Below are positions 7,131 through 17,300 of a stretch of 56,511 bases of DNA, piece by piece (positions within the stretch are counted from its first letter, which is position 1; each line of letters opens with the position of its first letter). The position numbers and the translations under genes were made by a program. The stretch is taken from contig CACDZF010000005.1 in NCBI GenBank assembly GCA_902557385.1, positions 1-56,511 on the forward strand. Direction: 5' to 3'. Under the pieces are notes generated by a model. That model was not told where the DNA came from, searched no databases, and saw nothing but the letters and a program-made list of their open reading frames with translations. The DNA is from an uncultured Pelagibacteraceae bacterium. GTDB lineage: Bacteria; Pseudomonadota; Alphaproteobacteria; Pelagibacterales; Pelagibacteraceae.

Positions 7131-10100
7131 ATGAATAAAAAATTACTTGTTCCAGATATTGGGGACTTCGAAAAAGTAGAGGTCATAGAGATTTTAGTTA
7201 AAAAAGGTGACAAGGTTTCTGTTAATGATCCAGTTATTACAATAGAGAGTGATAAATCAAGTGTCGAGATACCGTCAACCTTAGAGGGAAAAATAGAATC
7301 TATTAATGTTAAAATTGGAGATAAAGTTTCAAAAGATGATTTAGTTTTGACCGTGAATGTCGAAAATGAAAATAGTGATCAAAAAAAGGAATCTCAGGCA
7401 AAAGAAAATATACCCAAAGATACAGAAAGTATAATTAATCAAGCTGAAAAGACATTAATTGCAGAAAAAGAAAATATAGATGTGCCTGATGTGCCTATTA
7501 AAATTGCTGAGGAAAAAAATAATTTAGCAAATTCAGCAGGAGATATCGATCCAGTTGAAACGAAGGAATGGATAGAGTCTCTTTCTTCAGTTCTGGAAAA
7601 TGATGGAAGTAAAAGAGCCCAATTTTTAATAAAACAACTGATAGAGCATTCTTACAAACAAGGATCAGATTTAGTTTTATCAAGAAACACTCCTTATATA
7701 AATACAATACCTCCAGAAAAAGAAGTCAAGTCTACTGGTGATCAAAATATTGAGAGAAAAATTAGATCTTTAATCAGATGGAATGCGGCAGCAATGGTTG
7801 TGAGAGCTAATAAAAAATTTCCAGAACTTGGTGGCCACATTGGAACATTTGCGTCTGCAGCAACTCTTTATGATGTTGGAATGAATCATTTTTGGAGAGG
7901 TAAAAATAATAAATTTGGCGGGGATTTAATTTATTTTCAAGGTCATAGTGCACCCGGTATGTACGCTAGAGCTTTTCTTGAAGGTAGATTAAGTGAAAAA
8001 CAATTAGACAGCTTCAGACAAGAAGTTGAGATTGGAGGTTTATCCTCATACCCACATCCTTGGTTAATGCCAAAGTTTTGGCAGTTCCCCACTGTATCAA
8101 TGGGTCTTGGTCCAATGCTTGCAATATATCAAGCAAGATTTATGAAATATTTAATTAATCGCGGTTTAATAAAAGATCAAAATAGAAAAGTTTGGGCATT
8201 TCTTGGTGATGGTGAAATGGACGAGCCAGAATCTCTAGGTGCCATCGGTTTGGCAGCAAGAGAGCAACTTGATAATTTAATTTTTGTTATAAATTGTAAT
8301 CTTCAAAGACTAGATGGACCTGTAAGAGGAAATGGAAAAATTATACAGGAACTCGAAGGAATTTTTAGAGGAGCAGGGTGGAATGTCATAAAAGTTATTT
8401 GGGGATCTTATTGGGATTCATTATTAGCTAAGGATAAAACTGGGCATTTGGTTAAGATAATGAATGAAACTGTCGATGGAGAATATCAAGCCTATAAAGC
8501 AAGAAATGGCTTATATGTTAGAAAGAATTTTTTTGGTAAATATCCTGAAACTGAAAAATTAGTTTCTTCTTTGTCTGACAAAGATATTTGGAGACTAAAT
8601 AGAGGAGGTCACGACCCACATAAAGTTTATTCAGCATACAGCGAAGCAATAAAAAATACTGGTAGCCCAACTGTTATAATTGCAAAAACAATAAAAGGTT
8701 ATGGAATGGGTAAAACTGGAGAAAGTGTAAATACAAGTCATCAACAAAAAAAATTAGATATAGATGATTTAATGTATTATAGGGATAGATTTGATGTTCC
8801 CTTAACAGATAAGCAGGTACAAGAAATTCAATATTTTAGACCAAACGAAAATTCTGATGAAATTAAATATATTAAAGATAGAAGAATTAAACTTGGTGGT
8901 TTTATTCCAGAAAGGACAAGTTATTCTAAACCAATAAAAGCACCTCCTAAAGATATCTTTAATTTTTTAAAAGAGTCTACTGGAAAAAAAGAAATGTCTA
9001 CTACGATGGCATTAGTAAGATTATTAACAAATTTATTAAGAGATAAGAATGTTTCTCCAAGACTTGTTCCAATAATACCTGATGAAGCAAGAACTTTTGG
9101 AATGGAAGGTTTTTTCAAAAAAATAGGTATTTATGCCCACGAAGGTCAAAAATATGAACCAGAAGATGCTGAAAATTTATTTTCATATAGAGAGGATAAA
9201 AAAGGGCAAGTTTTAGAGGAAGGCATCAATGAAGCTGGTTCAATGTCATCTTGGATTGCGGCAGGAACCGCATATTCTAATCATGATATTGAAATGATAC
9301 CAATTTATCTTTTTTATTCTATGTTTGGATTTCAAAGAACAGGAGATTTTAATTGGGCAGCTGGCGACAGCCAGGCTAGAGGCTTTTTAATAGGTGCAAC
9401 AGCTGGAAGAACGACACTTTCTGGGGAAGGATTACAACATCAAGACGGCCACAGTCACATGCTTGCATCTACAATACCAAATTGTAAATCATATGATCCT
9501 ACTTTTGCTTATGAACTTGCAGTCATTTTTAGAGAAGGATTAAAAAGAATGCACGAAAAAAATGAAAATGTTTTTTATTATATTACAACAATGAACGAAA
9601 ATTATCCGCATCCTGCAATGCCAGAAGATAAAAATTGCAAGGAAGGAATATTAAAAGGAATGTATAAAATAAAAGAACTTGATAGATATAAAAAAACAAA
9701 AATTCAGTTAATGGGATCAGGAACAATCTTAAGAGAAGTTATGGCTGCCGCAGAAATATTACAAAAAGATTATCAAATTGACAGTGAAATATGGAGCGTT
9801 ACAAGCTTTAATGAATTGAGTAGGGACGGAATGGAGGTTGAAAGATACAATTTATTAAATCCAGATAAGCCCCAAAGAGTTTCTTATGTTGAACAATGTT
9901 TTAAAAAAAAAGAAGGACCAATTTTAGCTGCCTCAGACTACATGAGAAGTCATTCTGACCAAATTAGACAATATACAAAAAAAAATTTTTATTCTTTAGG
10001 GACCGATGGTTTTGGTAGAAGCGATACTAGAAAAAAATTAAGAAAATTTTTTGAGGTTGATAAAGAGCATATTGTTGCATATGCTCTTAGCGTACTTTCA

Positions 10101-10190
10101 AAAGAGCAGTTAATTCCAACAAAACATGCAAAAGAAGCAATGATAAAATATAAAATTGATGCAGAAAAACCATTTCCAACCAAAATATAA
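7131..10190 (+). CDS. aceE: Pyruvate dehydrogenase E1 (AceE type) with N-terminal lipoyl domain
   Basis: A 1019-residue protein from ATG 7131; an upstream in-frame TTG at 7086 exists, but the lipoyl domain starts cleanly at the ATG. Residues 1-78 are a lipoyl domain with the lipoylation lysine K42 in ESDKSSVEIPS and the second-half GDKVSKDD turn. Residues 79-137 are a charged flexible linker. From about 138 the full homodimeric AceE sequence follows: GGHIGTFASAATLYDVGMN (234-252), the thiamine-diphosphate motif GDGEMDEPES near 359-368, and the transketolase-like central and C-terminal domains. It decarboxylates pyruvate and reductively acetylates a lipoyl group. Normally that lipoyl domain is on E2; here it is fused to E1, and the E2 encoded next has none. 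Alphaproteobacteria mostly use the two-subunit E1 instead, so this type may have been acquired. Confidence 0.93.
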   Translation: MNKKLLVPDIGDFEKVEVIEILVKKGDKVSVNDPVITIESDKSSVEIPSTLEGKIESINVKIGDKVSKDDLVLTVNVENENSDQKKESQAKENIPKDTESIINQAEKTLIAEKENIDVPDVPIKIAEEKNNLANSAGDIDPVETKEWIESLSSVLENDGSKRAQFLIKQLIEHSYKQGSDLVLSRNTPYINTIPPEKEVKSTGDQNIERKIRSLIRWNAAAMVVRANKKFPELGGHIGTFASAATLYDVGMNHFWRGKNNKFGGDLIYFQGHSAPGMYARAFLEGRLSEKQLDSFRQEVEIGGLSSYPHPWLMPKFWQFPTVSMGLGPMLAIYQARFMKYLINRGLIKDQNRKVWAFLGDGEMDEPESLGAIGLAAREQLDNLIFVINCNLQRLDGPVRGNGKIIQELEGIFRGAGWNVIKVIWGSYWDSLLAKDKTGHLVKIMNETVDGEYQAYKARNGLYVRKNFFGKYPETEKLVSSLSDKDIWRLNRGGHDPHKVYSAYSEAIKNTGSPTVIIAKTIKGYGMGKTGESVNTSHQQKKLDIDDLMYYRDRFDVPLTDKQVQEIQYFRPNENSDEIKYIKDRRIKLGGFIPERTSYSKPIKAPPKDIFNFLKESTGKKEMSTTMALVRLLTNLLRDKNVSPRLVPIIPDEARTFGMEGFFKKIGIYAHEGQKYEPEDAENLFSYREDKKGQVLEEGINEAGSMSSWIAAGTAYSNHDIEMIPIYLFYSMFGFQRTGDFNWAAGDSQARGFLIGATAGRTTLSGEGLQHQDGHSHMLASTIPNCKSYDPTFAYELAVIFREGLKRMHEKNENVFYYITTMNENYPHPAMPEDKNCKEGILKGMYKIKELDRYKKTKIQLMGSGTILREVMAAAEILQKDYQIDSEIWSVTSFNELSRDGMEVERYNLLNPDKPQRVSYVEQCFKKKEGPILAASDYMRSHSDQIRQYTKKNFYSLGTDGFGRSDTRKKLRKFFEVDKEHIVAYALSVLSKEQLIPTKHAKEAMIKYKIDAEKPFPTKI

Positions 10191-11105
10191 ATGACCGAAA
10201 AAAAAACAAGAATACCTGCTAGTCCTAATGTGAGAAAATTTGCAAGAGAACTAGGGTTAGATATAAATTTAGTCACGGGCAGTGAAAGACAAGGAAGGGT
10301 TATAGAAAGTGATGTTAAAAAATTTATAAAAGACCAATCTTCAAAAAAAACAACTGAACAAAATATAAATTATAAAAATGAATTTCCTCATTCTGATTTT
10401 GGTGAAATAGAAATAAAAGAAATTCCAAGAATAAAGAAAATTGCCGCCAAACATCTTTCTTATTCATGGACAACAATTCCACATGTTACAAATCATGACG
10501 AAGCTGATGTAACAGAAATGGAAAACTTCAGAACATCCTTAAAAGATGTATATACAGGTGAAAGAAAAAAAATTACTCCACTTGCTTTTATAACAAAAGC
10601 ACTTGTTGCAACAATTAAAAAATTTCCATCATTTAATTCCTCAATTGATGAAATAGAACAAGGAAAAATGACATTTAAAAAATATTTTCATATAGGTATA
10701 GCTGTAGATACTGAGCATGGTTTGATGGTACCCAAACTTAGAGATGTTAATAAAAAAAACATAAATCAGATTAGCGATGAACTTAAAGAAATTAGCAATA
10801 AGTGTAGAAAATTAAAGATTGATAAAAAAGAATTTTTTGGAGGCTCCATGACCATTACAAGCTTAGGTGGGATAGGAGGTAATTATTTTACACCAATAAT
10901 TAATTATCCTGAGGTTGCGATTTTAGGTATTGGAAAATTAGAGAAAAAACAAAAATTTATTAAGGGTGAATTTAAAACTAGAACCATTTTACCTTTATCT
11001 TTATCCTATGATCATAGAATAATAGATGGTGCTGAGGCTGCAAGATTTAATAATGAGCTTAAAGAAAATCTTGGTAAGAATTTTGCATACAGGCTTGCAA
11101 TCTAA
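10191..11105 (+). CDS. aceF: Pyruvate dehydrogenase E2 (dihydrolipoyl acetyltransferase) lacking lipoyl domains
   Basis: A 304-residue E2 that starts directly after the E1 stop codon. Residues 8-45 are the peripheral subunit-binding domain (IPASPNVRKFARELGLD, then GRVIESDV). A short linker (48-70) leads into the catalytic acyltransferase domain, with H275 and D279 in the DHRIIDG motif. Typical AceF is over 500 residues with one to three N-terminal lipoyl domains. There is no lipoyl domain here and no room for one, because the ATG abuts the previous stop. The acetyl carrier must therefore come from the lipoyl domain on E1. The subunit-binding domain is kept, so E1 or E3 docking is probably retained. 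No E3 gene is in this window. Confidence 0.93.
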   Translation: MTEKKTRIPASPNVRKFARELGLDINLVTGSERQGRVIESDVKKFIKDQSSKKTTEQNINYKNEFPHSDFGEIEIKEIPRIKKIAAKHLSYSWTTIPHVTNHDEADVTEMENFRTSLKDVYTGERKKITPLAFITKALVATIKKFPSFNSSIDEIEQGKMTFKKYFHIGIAVDTEHGLMVPKLRDVNKKNINQISDELKEISNKCRKLKIDKKEFFGGSMTITSLGGIGGNYFTPIINYPEVAILGIGKLEKKQKFIKGEFKTRTILPLSLSYDHRIIDGAEAARFNNELKENLGKNFAYRLAI

Positions 11106-11993
11106 ATGTCAAAATCAGCATCTATAATCAGTGCTTTATTATGTACATTTATATGGGGAACTACTTTCATTGCTCAAGACACTGGAATGGAGAATATTGG
11201 GCCTTATGTTTTTAATTCAGTTAGGTTCTTTGTTGGATTTATTGCTTTAATACCTTTTTATTTATTTTTAGAAAAAAAAAATACAATTAAAATTATTACA
11301 AAGAATAAGAAAAGATTTTTAATTCTATCATTTTCTATTGGAGTCTTTTTATTTTTTGCATCTGTATTTCAACAAGTAGCACTTCTTTACACTGAGGTTG
11401 CAAATGCAGCTTTTTTTACCATTTTTTATGTTCCAATGGTTCCTATTATAGTTTTCTTTCTTTTTAAAAAAAAAATACATTGGAGCGTTTGGCCATCAGT
11501 TGTTTTGTGTGTAATTGGTGGTTACTTTTTAACTAATTTTCAAGATACTACAGTTAGACTCGGAGATACCCTTGTAATTATTTGTGCATTATTTTGGAGT
11601 TTGCACATAATCTTTATTGGTATTATCATCGAAGAGTTTAATGCTCCAATATTAATAGGTCTTATTCAAACATTTGTCGTTTCGGTTTGCTCACTCATAC
11701 CTGGGTTAATTTTTGAAGAATTTGTATTGTTTGATATTCTAAGTCAAAAAATTCAAATATTATATGCTGGAGTTTTGTCAGGAGGCATAGCTTTTGTCTT
11801 ACAAATTTATGCTCAAAAAAATATTCAACCAGCTCCATCAGCAATAATTTTTTCTTTGGAAGGAGTATTTGCAACAGCTGCTGCTTGGATTATTTTAAGT
11901 CAGATTTTAAATTTCAACAATATATTAGGATGTACTTTTATTTTAATTGGTGTTCTGATTTCACAATTAGTTCCAGAAATAAAAAAAAATTAA
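11106..11993 (+). CDS. EamA/DMT-superfamily transporter
   Basis: A 295-residue inner-membrane protein with about ten hydrophobic segments in two EamA-type repeats. The start (LLCTFIWGTTFIAQDTGM) and the second-half stretch QPAPSAIIFSLEGVFATAAA are typical of drug/metabolite transporters such as RhaT/YdcZ-like exporters. The substrate is unknown. Its ATG directly follows the E2 stop, so it is in the same transcription unit as the PDH genes. Whether it serves that pathway is not known. The end overlaps the convergent UppP gene by four bases. Confidence 0.85.
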   Translation: MSKSASIISALLCTFIWGTTFIAQDTGMENIGPYVFNSVRFFVGFIALIPFYLFLEKKNTIKIITKNKKRFLILSFSIGVFLFFASVFQQVALLYTEVANAAFFTIFYVPMVPIIVFFLFKKKIHWSVWPSVVLCVIGGYFLTNFQDTTVRLGDTLVIICALFWSLHIIFIGIIIEEFNAPILIGLIQTFVVSVCSLIPGLIFEEFVLFDILSQKIQILYAGVLSGGIAFVLQIYAQKNIQPAPSAIIFSLEGVFATAAAWIILSQILNFNNILGCTFILIGVLISQLVPEIKKN

Positions 11994-12757
11994 GCGTATA
12001 CTATATAAAACAGTATAAATGACAGAATTATTCTGTAAATGATAAATAGATTTAGAGTAAATTTTTTTACAAATATTAAAAAATACTTTATTGTTAAAAA
12101 AGAAAATAAAAAGGATAATAGTATAGAAAATAAAATCATAATATTAAAATCAAAATTTTCGTATGTAATACTTTTCAAACCTAAAAAACTTGCACCAGCT
12201 ATAGCGGGTATAGATAAATAAAAAGAAATTTTTGTCGCGTCATATCGGTCAAACTTAATAAACCTTCCAGCTGTTATTATTATTCCTGATCTGCTTACAC
12301 CAGGAATTAAAGCTAAGACTTGAAATAATCCAATTATAATAATTGATTTAATATTTATATTGTTTTCTAATTTTTTTTTTACTTCAACTTTATCTGCTAC
12401 ATATAAGAGTATAGCAAAAATAAAAGTCATCCAAGCTATTACTTCAATATTCCTAAAATTATTTATTATTCCAGTTTTAAAAACTACAAACCCACAAACT
12501 ATTAAAGGTAAGGAACCAATTACTATTAAAAGAAATAATTTTTTATCATTTAGAATATTTGATAAATCTTTATGAAAGTAAAAAATTATTGCTAATAATG
12601 ATCCTAAGTGCAAGCTAATATCCAGCATCAAAGCCTGAGATTTAAATTGATAAATTTCAGATATTAAAAATAAATGAGCTGAAGAACTAACCGGTATAAA
12701 TTCGGAAACACCTTGAACGACAGACAGCAAGAAAACTTCAATGAAATTTGCAAACAT
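11990..12757 (-). CDS. uppP: Undecaprenyl-diphosphatase
   Basis: A 255-residue polytopic membrane protein of the BacA/UppP family. The two signature regions are visible: the N-terminal VQGVSEFIPVSSSAHL (with the conserved glutamate and serines) and PGVSRSGIIITAGRF in the second half. It removes a phosphate from undecaprenyl diphosphate on the outer side of the inner membrane and so recycles the lipid carrier for peptidoglycan and surface glycans. It is slightly shorter than the usual 265-275 residues. The gene is transcribed divergently from gltD. Confidence 0.93.
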   Translation of the reverse strand: MFANFIEVFLLSVVQGVSEFIPVSSSAHLFLISEIYQFKSQALMLDISLHLGSLLAIIFYFHKDLSNILNDKKLFLLIVIGSLPLIVCGFVVFKTGIINNFRNIEVIAWMTFIFAILLYVADKVEVKKKLENNINIKSIIIIGLFQVLALIPGVSRSGIIITAGRFIKFDRYDATKISFYLSIPAIAGASFLGLKSITYENFDFNIMILFSILLSFLFSFLTIKYFLIFVKKFTLNLFIIYRIILSFILFYIVYA

Positions 12758-12805
12758 TAGTTACCTAGTAACCCATGTAAAGATCAAATTAAACAATTCC
12801 ATGGC

Positions 12806-12890
12806 GGAATAAGAGCTATGCGCTTTTAGAAAAAGCCTTATTTAACAGTAAAAATTTGCAAATAAAGGTCAATATTATTGACCTTGTTTT
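12806..12890 (+). ncRNA. Candidate structured leader of gltD or small RNA with its own terminator
   Basis: The 184-base gap between uppP and gltD holds two hairpins in plus-strand orientation. The first pairs AATAAG (12808-12813) with CTTATT (12837-12842) and, inside, GCTTTT (12822-12827) with AAAAGC (12831-12836), leaving an 8-base bulge. The second is AAGGTCAAT-ATT-ATTGACCTT (12865-12885), followed by GTTTTT, a good intrinsic terminator. No coding gene precedes it on this strand. It may therefore be a small RNA ending at the terminator, or an attenuator controlling gltD-gltB. No known riboswitch was recognised. Confidence 0.45.
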
Positions 12891-12892
12891 TC
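12865..12892 (+). terminator. Intrinsic terminator or attenuator upstream of gltD
   Basis: A perfect 9-bp stem AAGGTCAAT/ATTGACCTT with the 3-base loop ATT, followed by G and five T residues. It ends about 50 bases before the gltD ATG and can only stop plus-strand transcripts that begin in the preceding gap. Confidence 0.7.
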
Positions 12893-12941
12893 TTCAAATA
12901 TGAAAAATTGCTGTTATATGTAGTTTTTTTAAAGGGTAAAT

Positions 12942-14381
12942 ATGTCTGAAAAAATGCTTAAATTTGTAAAAATAGGTCAACAAAATCCACCAAAAAGGGA
13001 GGTTGGAAGGAGAAAAGAGGACTTTAATGAAATATATAAAGATTTCATTAATGAGAAAGCTAAAGAACAATCGAGCAGATGCTCTCAATGTGGTGTACCT
13101 TTTTGCCAAGTTCATTGTCCTTTAAGTAATAATATACCTGATTGGCTCAAATTAACTGCTGAAGGAAGATTAAAAGATGCTTACGAATTAGCTCAAAGCA
13201 CTAATAATATGCCAGAGGTTTGTGGCAGAATTTGTCCTCAAGATAGATTATGTGAGGGAAATTGTGTTATTGAACAATCAGGACATGGCACCGTTACAAT
13301 TGGTTCTGTAGAAAAATATATAACTGACAATGCTTGGGAAAATGGATGGGTAAATCCCATAAAGGTATTAAATGAAAAAAGTTTAAGCGTTGGAATAATT
13401 GGGTCCGGTCCTGCCGGTTTAGCTGCCGCTGAACAGCTTAGAAAATCGGGCTATCAAATTACGATTTATGATAGATATGATAGAGCTGGAGGCTTGTTAA
13501 TTTACGGTATTCCAAATTTTAAATTAGAAAAATTTGTTGTGACCAGAAGAATAGATTTACTTAAAAAAAGTGGTATTAATTTTAAAAATAATTTTGAAGT
13601 CGGCAAAGATGCAACTCTTGAAGAATTAAGAAAAAAACATGATGCAATTTTAATTGCCACAGGAGTTTATAAAGCAAGAGAAATAGAATTACCTGGAAAC
13701 GATTTAGATAATATATTCCCAGCTATGGAATTTTTAACAGCTTCTAATAAAAAAGGTTTAGGTGATAAAGTAGAATTGTTTGAAAATGGAACATTAAATG
13801 CCGAAGGTAAGAATGTAATTGTAATTGGAGGTGGTGACACAGCCATGGATTGCGTGAGAACATCTATTAGACAAAATGCAAAATCAGTAAAGTGTATTTA
13901 TAGAAGAGATAAAGAAAATATGCCAGGCTCTTCAAGGGAGGTATCAAATGCAGAAGAAGAAGGTGTAGAATTTGTATGGTTATCTAGCCCAAAAGAATTT
14001 GTAGGCAAAAATAAAGTTGAAAGTTTAATTGTAAATAAAATTAAATTAGGAAAACCAGATGAAAGTGGCAGAAGAAAACCAGAAGTTCAAAAAAATAATC
14101 AATTTGAAGTTAAAGCCGATATGGTAATTAAAGCTCTGGGTTTTGATCCAGAAGATCTTCCTAATTTATTTGGATCTAAAAATCTTAGTATTACTAAATG
14201 GGGAACACTAAAAACAAATTTTGATACCATGGAGACAAATCTTCCTGGAGTATTTGCAGCAGGAGATATTATAAGAGGGGCTTCATTAGTTGTATGGGCA
14301 ATTAAAGATGGAAGAGATGCAGCAGAGTCGATAAAAAAATATTTAGAAAGAAAGGAATTCAAAAGTGAGAAAGTAGCATGA
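12942..14381 (+). CDS. gltD: Glutamate synthase (NADPH) small subunit
   Basis: A 479-residue protein of normal GltD length. The N-terminal part carries the cysteine clusters for iron-sulfur binding (CSQCGVPFCQVHCPL and CGRICPQDRLCEGNC). It is followed by an FAD-binding GSGPAGLAAAEQLR motif and an NADPH-binding GGGDTAMDCVRTSIR motif, and the C-terminal FAD motif GVFAAGDIIRGASLVVWAI. The subunit takes electrons from NADPH and passes them to GltB. Its TGA stop overlaps the gltB ATG (ATGA), so the two subunits are translationally coupled. Confidence 0.96.
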   Translation: MSEKMLKFVKIGQQNPPKREVGRRKEDFNEIYKDFINEKAKEQSSRCSQCGVPFCQVHCPLSNNIPDWLKLTAEGRLKDAYELAQSTNNMPEVCGRICPQDRLCEGNCVIEQSGHGTVTIGSVEKYITDNAWENGWVNPIKVLNEKSLSVGIIGSGPAGLAAAEQLRKSGYQITIYDRYDRAGGLLIYGIPNFKLEKFVVTRRIDLLKKSGINFKNNFEVGKDATLEELRKKHDAILIATGVYKAREIELPGNDLDNIFPAMEFLTASNKKGLGDKVELFENGTLNAEGKNVIVIGGGDTAMDCVRTSIRQNAKSVKCIYRRDKENMPGSSREVSNAEEEGVEFVWLSSPKEFVGKNKVESLIVNKIKLGKPDESGRRKPEVQKNNQFEVKADMVIKALGFDPEDLPNLFGSKNLSITKWGTLKTNFDTMETNLPGVFAAGDIIRGASLVVWAIKDGRDAAESIKKYLERKEFKSEKVA

Positions 14382-17300
14382 TATCAAGGTACAAAAAAAA
14401 TCTTAAAATTTTAGAAAAAGAAAATGTTTATTCAAAAAAAATGGAGCACGATGCGTGTGGTGTTGGATTAGTAGCCTCTACCGAGGGAAAAAAATCTAGA
14501 AAAGTGGTTGAGTATGGCATTGAAGCTCTAAAAGCAGTATGGCACAGAGGCGCAGTTGATGCTGATGGTAAAACCGGAGATGGTGCAGGCATTCATTTAG
14601 AAATTCCAAAGGATTTTTTTTCAGAAAAAATTGAGTTAACTGGGCATACTTATGATGACTCTGAGATTTGTATAGGAATGATTTTTTTACCAAGAAACAA
14701 CTATTCAGCTCAAGAAAATTCTAGAACTTTGGTGGAGAAAGAACTCACAAAAAGTAATTTTAGTATTTATGGATGGAGACAGGTTCCTGTTAATCCAAAA
14801 GTTTTAGGTGAAAAAGCAGAAAGAACAAGGCCAGAAATAACTCAGGTTTTATTTAAACATAATGACAAAAAACTTTCTAATAAAAATTTAGAGGTTAAAC
14901 TTTATGAGTCTAGAAGGAAAATTGAAAAAGAGGCAAGCATAATTAATTTAAATGATTTTTATATTTGCTCATTCAGTTCAAAATCCATTATTTATAAGGG
15001 AATGTTCTTAGCGGAATCTTTATCTGATTTTTATACAGATCTAAAGGATGAGAGATTTATTTCAAGATACGCTATTTTTCACCAAAGATTTTCAACAAAC
15101 ACTGCGCCAAGTTGGGACTTGGCTCAACCTTTTAGAGCGTTGGCTCACAACGGAGAAATCAATACATTAAAAGGTAATATTAATTGGATGAAAGTACATG
15201 AGCAAGAAATGCATAGTCCAATTTTTGATAATATGGAAAACCTAAAGCCAGTCATTCCATCTGGTAATTCAGACTCAGCCTCATTAGATAACGTTTTTGA
15301 GTTATTAAATATTTCGGGTCAGCCAGCACCTTTAGCAAAATTAATGCTAATTCCTGATGCATGGTCAAAAAAAAGTAAAGTTTTACCAAAAAATCATCAA
15401 CAACTATTTAATTTCCTAAATAGCACAATGGAGCCATGGGATGGCCCTGCAGCAATAGCAGCAACTGATAATGAATGGGTTATAGCTGCAAGCGATAGAA
15501 ATGGACTAAGACCTTTAAGATTTACAATTACCAAAGATAATTTTTTATTTGCCGGATCAGAGACGGGAATGATTGAGCTAAATGAAAAACAAATTAAACA
15601 TAAGGGCAGGCTTGGACCGGGTGAGATTATTGGAATTAGAATAGAAAAAGGGAAAGTTTATAAAAATAGTGAAATAAAAAATTTTCTTGCGAAAGAATAT
15701 AAACACTTCAACTCTCAAATAATAGATTTAGATAACAAAATAACAATAACTAATGAAAAAAATTTTTACTCTGGTTTAGATTTAAAAAGAAGACAGCATG
15801 CTTTTGGATTAAGTATAGAGGATTTAGAGCTGATTTTGCATCCTATGGCTGAAGATGCAAAAGAGGCGACAGGATCAATGGGGGATGATACACCGCTTGC
15901 CGTACTTTCAGATCGTTACAGACCTCTTTATCATTTTTTCAGGCAAAATTTTAGTCAAGTTACTAACCCCCCAATAGACTCCCTTAGAGAAAATAAAGTG
16001 ATGAGTTTAAAAACTAGATTTGGAAATTTGGGCAATATTTTAGACTTTGATAAACTCACAAAAGAAAATATTTTTGTATTGAATAGTCCAGTCTTATCAA
16101 ATTCACAATTTGAAAAATTAACTAATTTTTTTGGAAAAAACTCAAAGACTATTGATTGTACTTTTGTACAAGAAGAAAATATTGATAGCTCCATTAAACA
16201 AATTCAAAAAGATGCTGAAATTGCCGTAAGACAAGGTTCTAACCAGTTAATTTTAAGTGATAGAAATATTTCTGAAACAAAACTTCCTATTCCAATGTTA
16301 TTATGTGTAGGTGCTATCAACACGCATTTAATAAAGAATAAATTGCGAGGTTACGTTTCAATACATGTTCAAACAGGTGAAGCACTTGATACTCATTCGT
16401 TTGCAACATTATTGGGAGTTGGAGCAACAACTGTAAATCCATATTTAGCACTTGATAGTTTGCATCAAAGATTTGAAAAAAAATTATTTGGTCAGTTTGA
16501 TTTTGAAGACTGTATAAAAAGATACATAAAATCAGTAAACGCTGGTCTTTTAAAAATTATGTCAAAAATGGGCATTTCAGTTCTAAGCTCCTACAGAGGT
16601 GGTTGTAATTTTGAAACTGTAGGTTTAAGTAGAACTATTGTTTCAGATTATTTTTCAGGTGTTACTTCTAAAATCTCAGGAATAGGACTTGTTGGTATAG
16701 AAAAAAAAATTAGAGACATTCATAAAGATGCATTTAATAGTAGTGATACTGTTTTACCCATAGGTGGAATTTATAGATACAGAAAAAATGGAGAAACTCA
16801 CCAATATCAAGGTCGATTAATACATCTTCTACAAAACGCAGTAGCCTCAAAGTCATATGAAGCTTACAAAAAGTATGCCGAAGGTATTTATAATCTACCG
16901 CCGATAAATTTAAGAGATCTAATTGATTTTAGAAAAAGATATTTAAATCCACCAATTGATATTTCTGAAGTTGAAACAATTGAAAATATTATGAAAAGAT
17001 TTGGTAGTGGAAGTATGTCACATGGAGCTTTATCAAAAGAAGCTCATGAAACATTAGCTATTGGCATGAATAGAATTAAAGGAGCTTCATGTAGCGGTGA
17101 AGGTGGTGAAGATGAAAAGAGATTTAAAAAATTAAATAATGGAGATAATGCAAATTCTAGAGTAAAACAAATTGCTTCAGCAAGATTTGGGGTAACAATA
17201 AATTATTTAAATAATTGTAACGAAATAGAAATTAAAATAGCACAAGGAGCAAAACCCGGAGAAGGAGGACAGCTTCCAGGTTTTAAGGTAACAGACGAAA

